From Pantoea sp. At-9b (GTDB lineage: Bacteria > Pseudomonadota > Gammaproteobacteria > Enterobacterales > Enterobacteriaceae): a stretch of DNA of 64,000 bases. Of this stretch, positions 31,264 through 41,129 are shown piece after piece. Under the pieces are notes generated by a model, which was not told the origin of the DNA, made no database searches, and worked only from the letters and a program-made list of their open reading frames with translations. The translations under genes and the position numbers were made by a program. How positions within the stretch are numbered: position 1 is the stretch's first letter; every line of letters begins with the position of its first letter. The stretch lies in assembly GCF_000175935.2 (NCBI RefSeq), contig NC_014837.1:2356001-2420000 (forward strand). Direction: 5' to 3'.

Positions 31264-32271
31264 TTACTGCGGATAAAACTCGCGGTACCAGTTAACGAAT
31301 TCTTGCACGCCATCAGCTACGCTGGTTTGCGGGCGGAAATTGATCGCATCATATAATGGCTGGGTATCTGCACTGGTCTCCAGCACATCCCCCGGTTGCA
31401 TCGGCATCAGGTTTTTATTGGCTTCAATGCCCAGCGCATTCTCCAGCGCCTTGATATAGTCCATCAGACTCACTGGCTGACTATTACCGATGTTATATAC
31501 GCGATACGGTGCCGAACTGGTTGCTGGTGTTCCGGTTTCCACGGTCCAGTGTTCATCGGGTTGCGGAATCACATCCTGCAAACGCACAATAGCTTCGGCA
31601 ATATCATCAATGTAGGTGAAGTCACGCTTCATCTGCCCATTGTTATAAACATCAATGCGCTCTCCCGCCAGCATGGCACGGGTGAATTTAAACAACGCCA
31701 TATCCGGACGTCCCCACGGACCATACACTGTAAAAAAGCGCAAACCGGTTGTGGGCAATTGATAGAGATGCGAATAGGTGTGCGACATCAGCTCATTGGC
31801 TTTTTTGGTTGCCGCATAGAGTGAAACAGGATGGTCAACTGAATCATCAGTTGAAAAAGGCATTTTGCGGTTAAGGCCATAAACTGAACTCGAAGAGGCG
31901 TAGAGCAAGTGTCCAATTTTATGGTGTCGACAACCTTCAAGAATATTCAGGTGTCCGATCAAATTTGCATCGGCGTAGGCATGCGGATTTTCAATGGAAT
32001 AGCGCACCCCGGCTTGTGCCCCTAAATGAATGACACGATCGAAGCCATGCTGTTCAAATAAGGAAGAAATGGCCTGGCGATCAGCCAGGTCCATTTTGCT
32101 AAAGCTAAACGCAGGATGTTGAGCGATCTGGTCAAGGCGAGCCTGTTTCAGGCTGACATCATAATAATCATTCAGATTGTCGATACCGACAACCTGGTGA
32201 CCGGCAGCCAACAGGCGTTGACTCACATGAAACCCAATAAAACCTGCCGCACCGGTAACCAGAAACTTCAT
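31264..32271 (-). CDS. uge: UDP-glucuronate 4-epimerase (NAD-dependent)
   Basis: 335 residues, extended short-chain dehydrogenase. Rossmann GAAGFIG (7-13), SSSSVYG, catalytic Tyr152-xxx-Lys156 (YAATKKANE), FFTVYGPWGRPDMALFKFTR, and QPGDVLETSADT near the C-terminus. These are shared with UDP-glucuronate 4-epimerases (Cap1J/WbnF/Uge) rather than GalE. Converts UDP-glucuronate to UDP-galacturonate. It is 14 bp from ugd, whose product is its substrate, so galU-ugd-uge form a short pathway. Confidence 0.88.
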   Translation of the reverse strand: MKFLVTGAAGFIGFHVSQRLLAAGHQVVGIDNLNDYYDVSLKQARLDQIAQHPAFSFSKMDLADRQAISSLFEQHGFDRVIHLGAQAGVRYSIENPHAYADANLIGHLNILEGCRHHKIGHLLYASSSSVYGLNRKMPFSTDDSVDHPVSLYAATKKANELMSHTYSHLYQLPTTGLRFFTVYGPWGRPDMALFKFTRAMLAGERIDVYNNGQMKRDFTYIDDIAEAIVRLQDVIPQPDEHWTVETGTPATSSAPYRVYNIGNSQPVSLMDYIKALENALGIEANKNLMPMQPGDVLETSADTQPLYDAINFRPQTSVADGVQEFVNWYREFYPQ

Positions 32272-32285
32272 ACATCCCTCATTTA

Positions 32286-33626
32286 TTACGCACTTTGAAT
32301 TGAAGCCCCGCGGCCGATTGCATAATAAACGAAACCGCGTTTGCTGATACGCTCCGGATCATACAGGTTACGACCATCAAAAATCACGGGTTGTTTTAAT
32401 GCCGTTTTAATGACATCAAAATCAGGCGCACGGAAATTCTGCCATTCGGTGCAGATGACCAGGCCATCAGCCCCCTGCAATGCAGCCTCTTTGGTGCCCA
32501 TGAGCTTCAGATCGTCACGATGACCATAGATGCGCTGAGCTTCATCCATCGCTTCCGGATCGAATGCCTGCACCGTTGCACCTGCTTCCCACAGCGTTTC
32601 AATCAGCACGCGGCTGGAAGCTTCACGCATATCATCGGTGTTCGGTTTGAATGCCAGGCCCCACAGAGCAAAGGTTTTTCCACGCAGATCTTCGCCGAAG
32701 TGACGTTTGATAAAGGTGGGCAACTTGGTTTTCTGTGAGTCATTCACATCTTCAACCGCCTGCAACAGACGGGGTTTATACCCGATAGATTCCGCAGTAC
32801 GAATCAGCGCCTGCACATCTTTCGGGAAACACGAACCACCGTAGCCACAGCCCGGATAAATGAAGTGGTAGCCAATACGGGAATCGGAACCGATACCCTG
32901 ACGTACCTTCTCAATATCCGCACCCAGACGTTCTGCCAGATTGGACATCTCGTTCATAAAGCTGATTTTGGTGGCCAGCATGCAGTTTGCTGCATACTTG
33001 GTCAGCTCCGCACTGCGGATATCCATCAAAATCATACGATCATGATTGCGGTTAAACGGCTCATACAGCTCGCGTAACAGTTCAACCACGTCGTCATTAT
33101 CGGTACCAATGACGATACGCTCAGGACGCATGCAGTCATTAACCGCTGCACCTTCCTTGAGGAATTCCGGGTTTGAAACCACGTCAAACGCGATGTTTGC
33201 ATCACGATTTTTCAGGGTTTCCGTCATCACCGAGCGTACTTTATCGGCAGTGCCTACCGGTACTGTCGACTTATCGATAACCACTTTGTGGCCATTCATA
33301 TGCTGCGCAATGGTACGCGCAACCGCAGTCACATATTTCAGGTCGGCTGAACCATCTTCATCTGGTGGCGTTCCCACCGCGATAAACTGCATCACACCGT
33401 GGTTAACACCCTCTTCCGCATTGGTGCTGAACTTCAGGCGGCCCGCCTCGTAGTTCGACATCACCAGCGGAGTCAAACCGGGTTCATAAATCGGGATGAC
33501 GCCTTTTTTCAGGTTTTCGACTTTTTTCGCGTCGACATCAATACAGAGAACGTCATGTCCGACTTCGGCCAACACCGCAGCCTGAACCAGACCGACATAG
33601 CCGATACCAAATACAGTGACTTTCAT
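32286..33626 (-). CDS. ugd: UDP-glucose 6-dehydrogenase
   Basis: 446 residues. N-terminal Rossmann domain ([12 protein letters not shown]), [13 protein letters not shown], and the catalytic Cys266 in [12 protein letters not shown]. The C-terminal domain has [16 protein letters not shown]. Two NAD-dependent oxidations turn UDP-glucose into UDP-glucuronate, needed for exopolysaccharide and lipid A modification. It is the long form (about 446 residues) rather than the 388-residue E. coli Ugd. Follows galU at 23 bp. Confidence 0.96.
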   Translation of the reverse strand: MKVTVFGIGYVGLVQAAVLAEVGHDVLCIDVDAKKVENLKKGVIPIYEPGLTPLVMSNYEAGRLKFSTNAEEGVNHGVMQFIAVGTPPDEDGSADLKYVTAVARTIAQHMNGHKVVIDKSTVPVGTADKVRSVMTETLKNRDANIAFDVVSNPEFLKEGAAVNDCMRPERIVIGTDNDDVVELLRELYEPFNRNHDRMILMDIRSAELTKYAANCMLATKISFMNEMSNLAERLGADIEKVRQGIGSDSRIGYHFIYPGCGYGGSCFPKDVQALIRTAESIGYKPRLLQAVEDVNDSQKTKLPTFIKRHFGEDLRGKTFALWGLAFKPNTDDMREASSRVLIETLWEAGATVQAFDPEAMDEAQRIYGHRDDLKLMGTKEAALQGADGLVICTEWQNFRAPDFDVIKTALKQPVIFDGRNLYDPERISKRGFVYYAIGRGASIQSA

Positions 33627-33649
33627 TGAATTATCCTGTTTTTAATGGA

Positions 33650-34558
33650 TTACTTTTTGTTTCCTACAGCGCCTTCAAGCCATTGGGTGAAATCTTTACC
33701 CAGAACCGGATGGCGAACACCGTACTCAACAAAAGCCTGCATATAACCCAGCTTGTTACCGCAATCATGGCTCACACCTTTCAGGTGATAAGCTTCAACG
33801 GTCTCTTTTTCCATCAGCATGGCGATGGAGTCAGTCAGCTGAACTTCACCACCCGCACCCGGAGGGGTTTTAGCCAGCAGTGGCCAAATGTCAGCAGACA
33901 ACACATAACGACCCACGACTGCCAGGTTTGACGGCGCTTCAGCGGCTTTCGGTTTTTCAACCACGCCAACCATCGGTGCACTTTCGCCCGGCGCCAGATC
34001 GGCACCTTTACAGTCAACCACACCGTAAGCAGTAACGTCAGCAACCGGCTCCACCATAATCTGGCTGCGGCCACTTTCTTCGTAACGTGCCAGCATTTCA
34101 GCCAGGTTGTCTTTCGTCGGATCAGATTCGTACTCGTCGATGATCACGTCCGGCAGAATAACCGCAACCGGCTCATCACCCACCAGCGGGTGTGCACACA
34201 TCACCGCGTGACCCAGACCTTTGGCGATACCCTGACGAACCTGCATGATGGTCACATGCGGCGGGCAAATAGACTGGATTTCATCCAGCAGCTGACGCTT
34301 AACACGTTTTTCCAGCATCGACTCCAGCTCAAAACTGGTATCAAAGTGGTTCTCGATGGCGTTTTTAGAGGAATGGGTGACCAGCACGATTTCATTGATG
34401 CCAGCAGCGATACACTCGTTCACGACATACTGGATCAACGGCTTATCAACCAGCGGCAACATTTCTTTCGGGATAGCTTTGGTGGCAGGCAGCATACGCG
34501 TACCGAGGCCAGCTACAGGGATTACCGCTTTTTTTACTTTTGACTTAAAGGCAGACAT
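33650..34558 (-). CDS. galU: UTP-glucose-1-phosphate uridylyltransferase
   Basis: 302 residues from the ATG at 34558 (a TTG lies one codon before). Nucleotidyltransferase signature [19 protein letters not shown], then [16 protein letters not shown] and VEKPK with the catalytic-site lysine. Makes UDP-glucose from UTP and glucose-1-phosphate, the precursor for the two genes behind it. AGAGGTATCTTG holds the ribosome site. Confidence 0.97.
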   Translation of the reverse strand: MSAFKSKVKKAVIPVAGLGTRMLPATKAIPKEMLPLVDKPLIQYVVNECIAAGINEIVLVTHSSKNAIENHFDTSFELESMLEKRVKRQLLDEIQSICPPHVTIMQVRQGIAKGLGHAVMCAHPLVGDEPVAVILPDVIIDEYESDPTKDNLAEMLARYEESGRSQIMVEPVADVTAYGVVDCKGADLAPGESAPMVGVVEKPKAAEAPSNLAVVGRYVLSADIWPLLAKTPPGAGGEVQLTDSIAMLMEKETVEAYHLKGVSHDCGNKLGYMQAFVEYGVRHPVLGKDFTQWLEGAVGNKK

Positions 34559-34752
34559 CAAGATACCTCTCTTATAGGCCGCTCAAGTTAATACTTGATA
34601 TGTCGGTTTAAAAATCGAAATTGAGTATATCAGTTACTCTTTGACGGATTTATCCTGGATGAAGTTAATCCGCGGAATTTAAGACTATTACCCAAGTGTA
34701 AAGCTAAGCCCTGGTCCTGTCTTCAGCCCGCGAAAAATATAAATGTAATCGC

Positions 34753-35769
34753 TTATTCTTCAGCCGATAACATCAGCCGGAGTCGGCCACCCGCGCCCCA
34801 TACATGGCATTGCCAGGACTCAGCGCGTTGGCTTATTTGATTAAGATGTGTACTCCCCATAGTGCCAAGGGGAACACCATTACTGAGTTGAATTTGATGA
34901 GTGTTAATGTGCAGCGTGGCATTCAGCCCGGCGGACACCAGAATAAGATTTTTCAATTGCCGGTGGTAATAACCCACCAACAACGGGAATTGACCATTCA
35001 GATTAGCCTGGCGCAACAACATATTTACCTTACGCAACAAACCGTTTAACTCCGGCAAGCGCTGTTTCTGACCGGAAAGTTGTTCCTGCAACAGGCCATT
35101 AAACAAAGCGCGCAGCAATAAGGCTGCCAGCACGCCATTATCACCGGCACGAGTAACGTCCAGGCAATAAAACGCCAGGTCTTTGTCAGACAAGGCGGCA
35201 ATATCCAGCACCAGCCCCGGCTGCTCCGCCATGGTTAACTGCCGATAATTGATACGGCAATTGGCAATGGTCTGCTGCACCGGCGGTTGTAATTGTTTCA
35301 GTAATTTCGCGGCGGCCAGCGGATCGCTGACCAGCGCATCCCAGTCCTGGAAAAGCTGCTCGTCTTCTTCCACCTTAGAGGTAAACATCGAGGGGTAGAG
35401 GCATTCATACACGGCCTCGCGAAAACGTTCGAGATTACGCAGTGGCTTAAGCAGCACATCCTGGACGCCAAGACGCAAGACATGGGCAATATCCGCCATA
35501 TTCTGCGTGGCAGAGATGATCAGGATCGGCACACTGTTGCCACGGCTACGAATACGTTCAACGAACTGAATCCCTCCCATGCGCGGCATTTCCAGATCAC
35601 AAATGACCAGATCAACCGCCTGGGCGGTGAGCAGCGTCAGCCCATCCAGACCGTCTCCGGCCTGCATCGTTTGCGCGCCAAGACTGATTAAGAAGTTATC
35701 AAGCAACGAACGGAAAACGACCTCATCTTCGACAATGAGTATCTTTTTGCCGATTAGCGGTTTTTCCAT
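34753..35769 (-). CDS. rssB: RssB, adaptor for sigma-S proteolysis
   Basis: 338 residues from the ATG at 35769 (GGGGAGAGA upstream), close to E. coli RssB. Receiver domain with phospho-acceptor Asp58 (LVICDLEMPR) and GVQDVLLKPL; a linker helix; then a degenerate PP2C-like output domain (FYCLDVTRAGDNGVLAALLL). Delivers RpoS to ClpXP. Followed on the minus strand by galU as in E. coli; rssA lies upstream, 102 bp away. Confidence 0.96.
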   Translation of the reverse strand: MEKPLIGKKILIVEDEVVFRSLLDNFLISLGAQTMQAGDGLDGLTLLTAQAVDLVICDLEMPRMGGIQFVERIRSRGNSVPILIISATQNMADIAHVLRLGVQDVLLKPLRNLERFREAVYECLYPSMFTSKVEEDEQLFQDWDALVSDPLAAAKLLKQLQPPVQQTIANCRINYRQLTMAEQPGLVLDIAALSDKDLAFYCLDVTRAGDNGVLAALLLRALFNGLLQEQLSGQKQRLPELNGLLRKVNMLLRQANLNGQFPLLVGYYHRQLKNLILVSAGLNATLHINTHQIQLSNGVPLGTMGSTHLNQISQRAESWQCHVWGAGGRLRLMLSAEE

Positions 35770-35871
35770 TCTCTCCCCCTGCGTACCAGACATTTCAATA
35801 GTGGTTCATAAAACGCAGTTGTGCCTTTCAGAATTAACCGAAGTCACAACACCTGTGAATGAACAACCTGA

Positions 35872-36777
35872 CTATCTGCTACGAACCAGCGGTAATAGTT
35901 CATCCATTTTTTTCTCGACGGCGGCCTTGCCTGCCGCGATGGCCTCTTCAGCCCGGTGAAAGTCCAGCGTGGAGATTTGCGGACAGAAGGGTTGAATCAG
36001 TACATCCGGCGGATCGCCTGCCATACGATTACGCTTCAGGCGATTTTCCAGTACCTGGATGGAGGTCGACATAATCTCCATTGCACCAGGCGTTTGATTT
36101 GCACGACGCTGGGCTAAACCCAGAAGTCGCTGGCGTAGTTTTTTGCCCCAGCTCAATGCTTCAGCCGCTGCCTGCTCTTCCCCGCTTTGCGGCGTCACTG
36201 ACAGTAAATCCTGCTGCATCAGATGCGCATCATGCTGGAGATCGACCGCGATCACGATGTCAGCCCCCAGCGCACGCGTAAGCGAAATCGGCACCGGATT
36301 GACCACCGCGCCATCAACCAGCCAGTACCCATTGTAGCCAACGGGTGGTAATAAGCCTGGCATACTGCACGATGCACGTACCGCCTGATGCAGGTCACCT
36401 TCGGTTAACCACAACTCACGACCGGTACTAAGATTGGTTGCTACCACGCCAAAAGGTTTATCGCATTGCTCAATTAACTCATTGGGTATCAGCTGCCGCA
36501 CATGGCTGAATACCCGGTCGCCACGGAGCAGCCCACCGCGTTGCCAGGAGAGATCCATCAGGCGAATAACGTCCCAGTAGCGAAATGCGCTGACCCAGCG
36601 TTCCATCATACCGAGACGGCCATTGACATACGCCGACCCCACCAGTGCCCCCACTGAACAGCCTGCGACCACATCAATCTCGACCCCGGCGCGTTCTAAC
36701 GCGTTGATGACACCGATATGCGACCAGCCTTTGGCGGCACCTGAACCCAGGGCCAACCCGATCCTCACCTTTCTCAT
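35872..36777 (-). CDS. rssA: Patatin-like phospholipase RssA
   Basis: 301 residues from the ATG at 36777 (GAGGTGAG upstream), same length as E. coli RssA. Oxyanion-hole region LGSGAAKGWSHIG, nucleophile Ser41 in GCSVG and the dyad Asp in DGAVVNP. Patatin-type hydrolase of unknown substrate. Precedes rssB in the same direction as in E. coli. Confidence 0.94.
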   Translation of the reverse strand: MRKVRIGLALGSGAAKGWSHIGVINALERAGVEIDVVAGCSVGALVGSAYVNGRLGMMERWVSAFRYWDVIRLMDLSWQRGGLLRGDRVFSHVRQLIPNELIEQCDKPFGVVATNLSTGRELWLTEGDLHQAVRASCSMPGLLPPVGYNGYWLVDGAVVNPVPISLTRALGADIVIAVDLQHDAHLMQQDLLSVTPQSGEEQAAAEALSWGKKLRQRLLGLAQRRANQTPGAMEIMSTSIQVLENRLKRNRMAGDPPDVLIQPFCPQISTLDFHRAEEAIAAGKAAVEKKMDELLPLVRSR

Positions 36778-36870
36778 CTCACCTCGGGATTTACCTGGTA
36801 CGTAGCATCGCGCCGGACAGTCAGCTACCATAGCGCGCAATCATAATATTCATCATTCTGTGGAGATGAC

Positions 36871-37326
36871 GTGTCCGAAACGTGCCCCTGCTGTAGCGGA
36901 AAGCAGTATAGCCTATGTTGCCAACCCTTTCTGACCGGGCAGGCCAACCCCGCAAGCGCCGAACAGTTGATGCGCTCACGCTACACGGCATACGTAGAGA
37001 AAAACGCGGCATGGCTGGTCGCAACCTGGCACCCCAGCCAACGAGTGGCCGAACTTGAGACGTTATTATCTGAAAGTTTTTCCAGCACTGAATGGCTGGG
37101 CCTGAATGTAACCCGTTGTAATCAGGGAAGCCATCAGAATGAAGCGTTCGTGACGTTTTTTGCGCGATACCTCGAAAAAGGACGCGCATCGGCCATCTAT
37201 GAATGTTCACGCTTTCTTCGTGAGGATCAACGCTGGTACTATGTAGACGGAACAACCCCTCCATTGGGGCGAAATGATCGCTGTCCTTGTGGCTCCGATA
37301 AAAAATACAAAAAATGTTGTGGCTGA
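36871..37326 (+). CDS. ychJ: YchJ, SEC-C motif protein
   Basis: 151 residues with a GTG start (TGGAGATGAC upstream). SEC-C-type zinc motifs at both ends: [13 protein letters not shown] at 5-17 and [14 protein letters not shown] at the C-terminus. An NTF2-like middle domain ([20 protein letters not shown]) lies between. UPF0225; function unknown, SEC-C modules bind zinc and ribosome- or SecB-like partners. Upstream of purU as in E. coli. Confidence 0.93.
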   Translation: MSETCPCCSGKQYSLCCQPFLTGQANPASAEQLMRSRYTAYVEKNAAWLVATWHPSQRVAELETLLSESFSSTEWLGLNVTRCNQGSHQNEAFVTFFARYLEKGRASAIYECSRFLREDQRWYYVDGTTPPLGRNDRCPCGSDKKYKKCCG

Positions 37327-37383
37327 TGTGGATTTCGGCCCAACAGCATTACCATTCATCGCTTTGACAGGACTCTGATCGAG

Positions 37384-38232
37384 ATGCAAGCGCAAACCAT
37401 GCAACGAAAAGTTTTACGTACCATTTGCCCCGATGCGAAAGGTCTGATCGCCAAAATCACTAACATTTGTTACAAGCACGAACTTAACATTGTGCAGAAC
37501 AACGAGTTTGTCGATCACCGTACCGGGCGCTTTTTTATGCGCACAGAGCTTGAAGGGATTTTCAACGACAACACCCTGCTTGCCGATCTCGACAGCGCCT
37601 TACCGGTGGGTTCAGTTCGTGAACTGAATAGCGCCGGTCGCCGCCGTGTAGTCATTCTGGTGACCAAAGAGGCGCACTGCCTTGGCGACCTGCTGATGAA
37701 AAGTGCCTTCGGTGGCCTCGATATGGAGATCGCTGCGGTCATTGGTAACCATGAAACGCTGCGTTCTTTGGTTGAACGCTTTGATATTCCGTTTGTGCTG
37801 GTTAGCCATGAAGGTCTGACGCGTGAAGAGCACGACAACCGCATGGCGGATGAGATTGACCGTTATCAGCCCGATTATGTGGTGCTGGCGAAATATATGC
37901 GTGTCTTGACCCCCGCGTTCGTACAGCGTTATCCGAACCAGATCATCAACATTCACCACTCGTTCCTGCCCGCGTTTATCGGTGCACGTCCCTACCATCA
38001 GGCCTATGAGCGTGGTGTGAAGATCATCGGTGCGACGGCGCATTATGTGAATGACAATCTCGATGAAGGCCCGATCATTATGCAGGATGTGATCAACGTC
38101 GATCACAGCTACACCGCTGAAGAGATGATGCGCGCCGGTCGCGACGTTGAGAAAAATGTGTTGAGCCGTGCCTTGTATAAAGTGCTGGGCCAACGCGTAT
38201 TTGTTTACGGCAACCGCACGATCATTCTTTGA
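37384..38232 (+). CDS. purU: Formyltetrahydrofolate deformylase
   Basis: 282 residues. An N-terminal ACT domain (LRTICPDAKGLIAKITNICY) senses methionine/glycine. The formyl-transferase domain has INIHHSFLPAF and the catalytic Asp in DNLDEGPII. Hydrolyses 10-formyl-THF to formate and THF, balancing one-carbon units and supplying formate to PurT. Just upstream of the tRNA-Tyr pair. Confidence 0.97.
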   Translation: MQAQTMQRKVLRTICPDAKGLIAKITNICYKHELNIVQNNEFVDHRTGRFFMRTELEGIFNDNTLLADLDSALPVGSVRELNSAGRRRVVILVTKEAHCLGDLLMKSAFGGLDMEIAAVIGNHETLRSLVERFDIPFVLVSHEGLTREEHDNRMADEIDRYQPDYVVLAKYMRVLTPAFVQRYPNQIINIHHSFLPAFIGARPYHQAYERGVKIIGATAHYVNDNLDEGPIIMQDVINVDHSYTAEEMMRAGRDVEKNVLSRALYKVLGQRVFVYGNRTIIL

Positions 38233-38313
38233 CCATTCGGACGCTGAACTGAACAAGGCTTCAGCGTCACGGGCAAAAAGTGGGCAATCGATTCATAAAT
38301 TTAGCGTGGGCGC

Positions 38314-38348
38314 TTTACAGACTGAGCGCATTTGGTATTATGCGCCCC
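38314..38348 (+). promoter_or_regulatory. Promoter of the tRNA-Tyr operon
   Basis: TTTACA (38314-38319), 16 bp, TATTAT (38336-38341), followed by the GC-rich discriminator GCGCCCC. Such discriminators are typical of stable-RNA promoters under stringent control. Confidence 0.75.
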
Positions 38349-38376
38349 GCTTTCAGGCGTAATGATTCAGGCCAGT

Positions 38377-38461
<85 letters not shown>

Positions 38462-38503
38462 TCTGAATCGCCGCGACCTGTTGCCACAATATGCTTTATC
38501 CCT

Positions 38504-38588
<85 letters not shown>

Positions 38589-38602
38589 TCAAGTCTCTTT
38601 CC

Positions 38603-39496
38603 TTATTGATTCGCAAACTCCGTTCTCACTGCATCAACAAAACAACGTATCTTCGTCGTTTGTTTGCGCGCCGATGGCACCAGTACATGCATCGGGCGTG
38701 ACGGACCGCTGTAATCCGGTAGTACCCGCACCAGCCGCCCTTTATTAATTTCCTCTTTCAGTACATCTTCCGGCCCCAGAGTCACACCATAACCTTCAAG
38801 TGCCGCATGCATCAGGGCTTTCCAGTCGTTGGAGCGTAACCGCCCTTCCGGCCTGACTTCCTCAATCTTACCCGCTTTATGAAAAATCCAGCGACAGGGC
38901 ATGGCGGAGGACCAGTAGCCATAGACCAGGCAGGCGTGATGTTGCAATTCTGCCGGGGTGCGCGGCATACCATGCAGCGCAATGTAAGACGGGGCCGCAC
39001 AGGCAATCAAACGATAGCGTGCCAGCGGCCAGGCCACCATCGCGCTGTCGGCCAGCTCCCCAATGCGGATCAAAACCTCCGCCTCTTCCTCTGCGGCATT
39101 AATGATTCTGTCACTCAACGTCAGTTCGACCTGCACTTGCGGCCAGGCGGCGAGATAGCGGGTGATAAAGGGCGCAAGGGTGTATGAACCAAAAGTCACC
39201 GGCGCATTCACCCGGATGATACCGGCAGGCGTGGCCTGCATATTCAATACCACCGCGTCAGCCTCCTCCACTTCAGCCAGCACCACGCGGCAACGTTCAT
39301 AGTAACGACGTCCGATATCGGTGAGATGCAGGCGTCGTGTCGTGCGATTGATGAGCGCGGCTCCCAGCCGGGTTTCAAGCGCAGCAATATGTTTGGCTAC
39401 CATCTGCGGTGACATCTCCAGCATGTCAGCGACAGCGGCAAATGACCCGAGTTCTGCGGCTTTGACGAACACCTTCATCCCGGCCAACTTGTCCAT
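38603..39496 (-). CDS. LysR-family transcriptional regulator
   Basis: 297 residues. N-terminal winged HTH (MKVFVKAAELGSFAAVADML, EMSPQMVAKHIAALETRLGA) and a C-terminal substrate-binding domain (VTFGSYTLAPFITRYLAAWP). The second of two tandem ATGs (39496) has AAGGG at better spacing. LysR genes of this CrgA/YhjC-like subgroup often sit divergent to an oxidoreductase they control. Here the divergent gene is a deletion remnant, so the regulator may have lost its neighbouring target. Confidence 0.9.
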   Translation of the reverse strand: MDKLAGMKVFVKAAELGSFAAVADMLEMSPQMVAKHIAALETRLGAALINRTTRRLHLTDIGRRYYERCRVVLAEVEEADAVVLNMQATPAGIIRVNAPVTFGSYTLAPFITRYLAAWPQVQVELTLSDRIINAAEEEAEVLIRIGELADSAMVAWPLARYRLIACAAPSYIALHGMPRTPAELQHHACLVYGYWSSAMPCRWIFHKAGKIEEVRPEGRLRSNDWKALMHAALEGYGVTLGPEDVLKEEINKGRLVRVLPDYSGPSRPMHVLVPSARKQTTKIRCFVDAVRTEFANQ

Positions 39497-39601
39497 CATT
39501 CCCTTTCTTCAGTTGTTTTTAAAACAACATTAATACGATTTATCTTCTTATGGGAGGGAATCATAGTACAACTCACAACAGCAAACCCGATGGAGTGAGA
39601 A

Positions 39602-39875
39602 ATGAAGATAGGAATTTAACGCCATACCGATGACCCAACTGGAAAGCGATGGCCTGCCGGCTGCCACGCCCGGTCGTCGTGCCCTGCCCGTGGCCGGTGA
39701 CGATGAAGAGGGTAAAGCACTGGCCGTGGCACTGTATCACGCATTTGGCTTTGATGCGGTAGATGCCGGATCGTTGGCAGAGGGATGGCGTTTTGAGCGT
39801 GGCATGCCGTCTTACTGCGTGCGTATGAACCAGCAAGAACTGCATGCCGCGCTGGCGCAGGCATCGAGAATTTGA
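39602..39875 (+). pseudogene. Remnant of an F420-type NADP oxidoreductase gene
   Basis: GGAGTGAGAA precedes an ATG that reads MKIGI then stop (39602-39619), the first five codons typical of the MKIGIIGAGxxG Rossmann family. About 10 bp later a frame resumes with the C-terminal part of the same kind of protein: VAGDDEEGKALAVALYHAFG, FDAVDAGSLAEGWRFERGMP, SYCVRMNQQELHAALAQA. The middle (about 130 codons) is missing. A simple internal deletion explains both ends. An ATG at 39630 could still give an 81-residue fragment. It is divergent to the LysR gene. Confidence 0.72.
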
Positions 39876-39988
39876 CGCACAGCGGCACGATTTACCGCGC
39901 CGTTACGCCATGGTGATTCTGACCATGACATTTCGCGCAAAACTCGCTACCATCCCGCCATACTTTAGCGGATAAAAATGGCAGCGAA

Positions 39989-40795
39989 ATGAAATTTGTC
40001 TCATTTAACATCAATGGCTTGCGTGCTCGCCCTCATCAACTTGAGGCGCTGGTGGAACAGCATCAGCCGGACGTTATCGGCCTGCAGGAAACCAAGGTTC
40101 ATGACGACATGTTCCCGCTCGAAGAGGTTAGCAAACTCGGTTACCACGTGTTTTATCACGGACAAAAAGGCCACTACGGCGTCGCACTTCTGACCAAAGC
40201 TGAGCCGGTCGCGGTGCACCGTGGTTTCCCGAGTGATGGCGAAGACGCGCAGCGCCGTCTGATTATGGCTGAAATCCCCAGCCCGATTGGCGATATCACG
40301 GTGATCAACGGTTACTTCCCACAAGGTGAAAGCCGTGACCATCCGATCAAGTTTCCGGCCAAAGAGAAATTTTACCAGGATTTGCAAAGCTATCTGCAAA
40401 CCCAACTGGCCGTCGATAAGCCGGTGCTGATTATGGGCGATATGAACATCAGCAGCACCGATCTCGACATCGGTATCGGTGAAGAGAACCGTAAACGTTG
40501 GCTGCGCACCGGTAAGTGCTCGTTCCTGCCGGAAGAACGTGAGTGGATGGACCGACTGCTGAATTGGGGTCTGGTGGATACCTGGCGTGCTCAATACCCG
40601 GAAACGGCCGATCGCTTCTCCTGGTTTGATTACCGCTCCAAAGGCTTTGATGATAACCGTGGTCTGCGTATCGATCTGCTGCTTGCCAGCCAGCCGCTGG
40701 CGTCGCGCTGCATCGCCAGCGGTATTGACTATGATATCCGCAGTATGGAAAAACCGTCCGATCACGCGCCGGTATGGTCAACGTTTAAATTGTGA
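39989..40795 (+). CDS. xthA: Exonuclease III
   Basis: 268 residues, same length as E. coli. Metal and catalytic motifs: [17 protein letters not shown] (Glu34), [13 protein letters not shown] and the C-terminal SDHAPVW (Asp-His pair). AP endonuclease and 3'-5' exonuclease on duplex DNA in base-excision repair. Monocistronic, ending at a strong stem-loop. Confidence 0.97.
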   Translation: MKFVSFNINGLRARPHQLEALVEQHQPDVIGLQETKVHDDMFPLEEVSKLGYHVFYHGQKGHYGVALLTKAEPVAVHRGFPSDGEDAQRRLIMAEIPSPIGDITVINGYFPQGESRDHPIKFPAKEKFYQDLQSYLQTQLAVDKPVLIMGDMNISSTDLDIGIGEENRKRWLRTGKCSFLPEEREWMDRLLNWGLVDTWRAQYPETADRFSWFDYRSKGFDDNRGLRIDLLLASQPLASRCIASGIDYDIRSMEKPSDHAPVWSTFKL

Positions 40796-40800
40796 TGGGA

Positions 40801-40834
40801 TGGCGTGGCCGGTGTTCAGGCCACGCCATTTATT
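40801..40834. terminator. Terminator between xthA and ynjH
   Basis: TGGCGTGGCC (40801-40810), eight-base loop, GGCCACGCCA (40819-40828), then TTTATTT. The end overlaps the last codons of convergent ynjH. Confidence 0.78.
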
Positions 40835-41129
40835 TGATGATCTTCCAGATTAATGGATTGGTGCCCATCACTTTCTCATCACGTGAGCATTGCAGGAGCA
40901 CGCCCTCTGCCTTGACCACCGCGCCTTCTGAATAGCTGCGATTTTCATAGGTACAGCACTGTAAACAGTTGCTCTGCTGATTATTCTGTCCCTGCGTCCA
41001 GACTTCTGGCGGCATATCCACGACCACGTCAGTATTACCACCACTGCGTCCGGTATCAGGGGTGCGATTTGCTTGTGCCGCGCTGCTCAACAGCAGTACA
41101 CCACTCAGCAATACCATCAGATAACGCAT
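40830..41129 (-). CDS. ynjH: YnjH, DUF1496 periplasmic protein
   Basis: 99 residues from the ATG at 41129. A signal peptide ([20 protein letters not shown]) precedes a mature domain with PPEVWTQGQNNQQSNCLQCC, TYENRSYSEGAVVKAEGVLL and LIWKIIK, the DUF1496 pattern with three clustered cysteines plus a later one (LQCSRD) suited to disulfides. Function unknown. Its start overlaps the topB stop (TGATG). Confidence 0.9.
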   Translation of the reverse strand: MRYLMVLLSGVLLLSSAAQANRTPDTGRSGGNTDVVVDMPPEVWTQGQNNQQSNCLQCCTYENRSYSEGAVVKAEGVLLQCSRDEKVMGTNPLIWKIIK

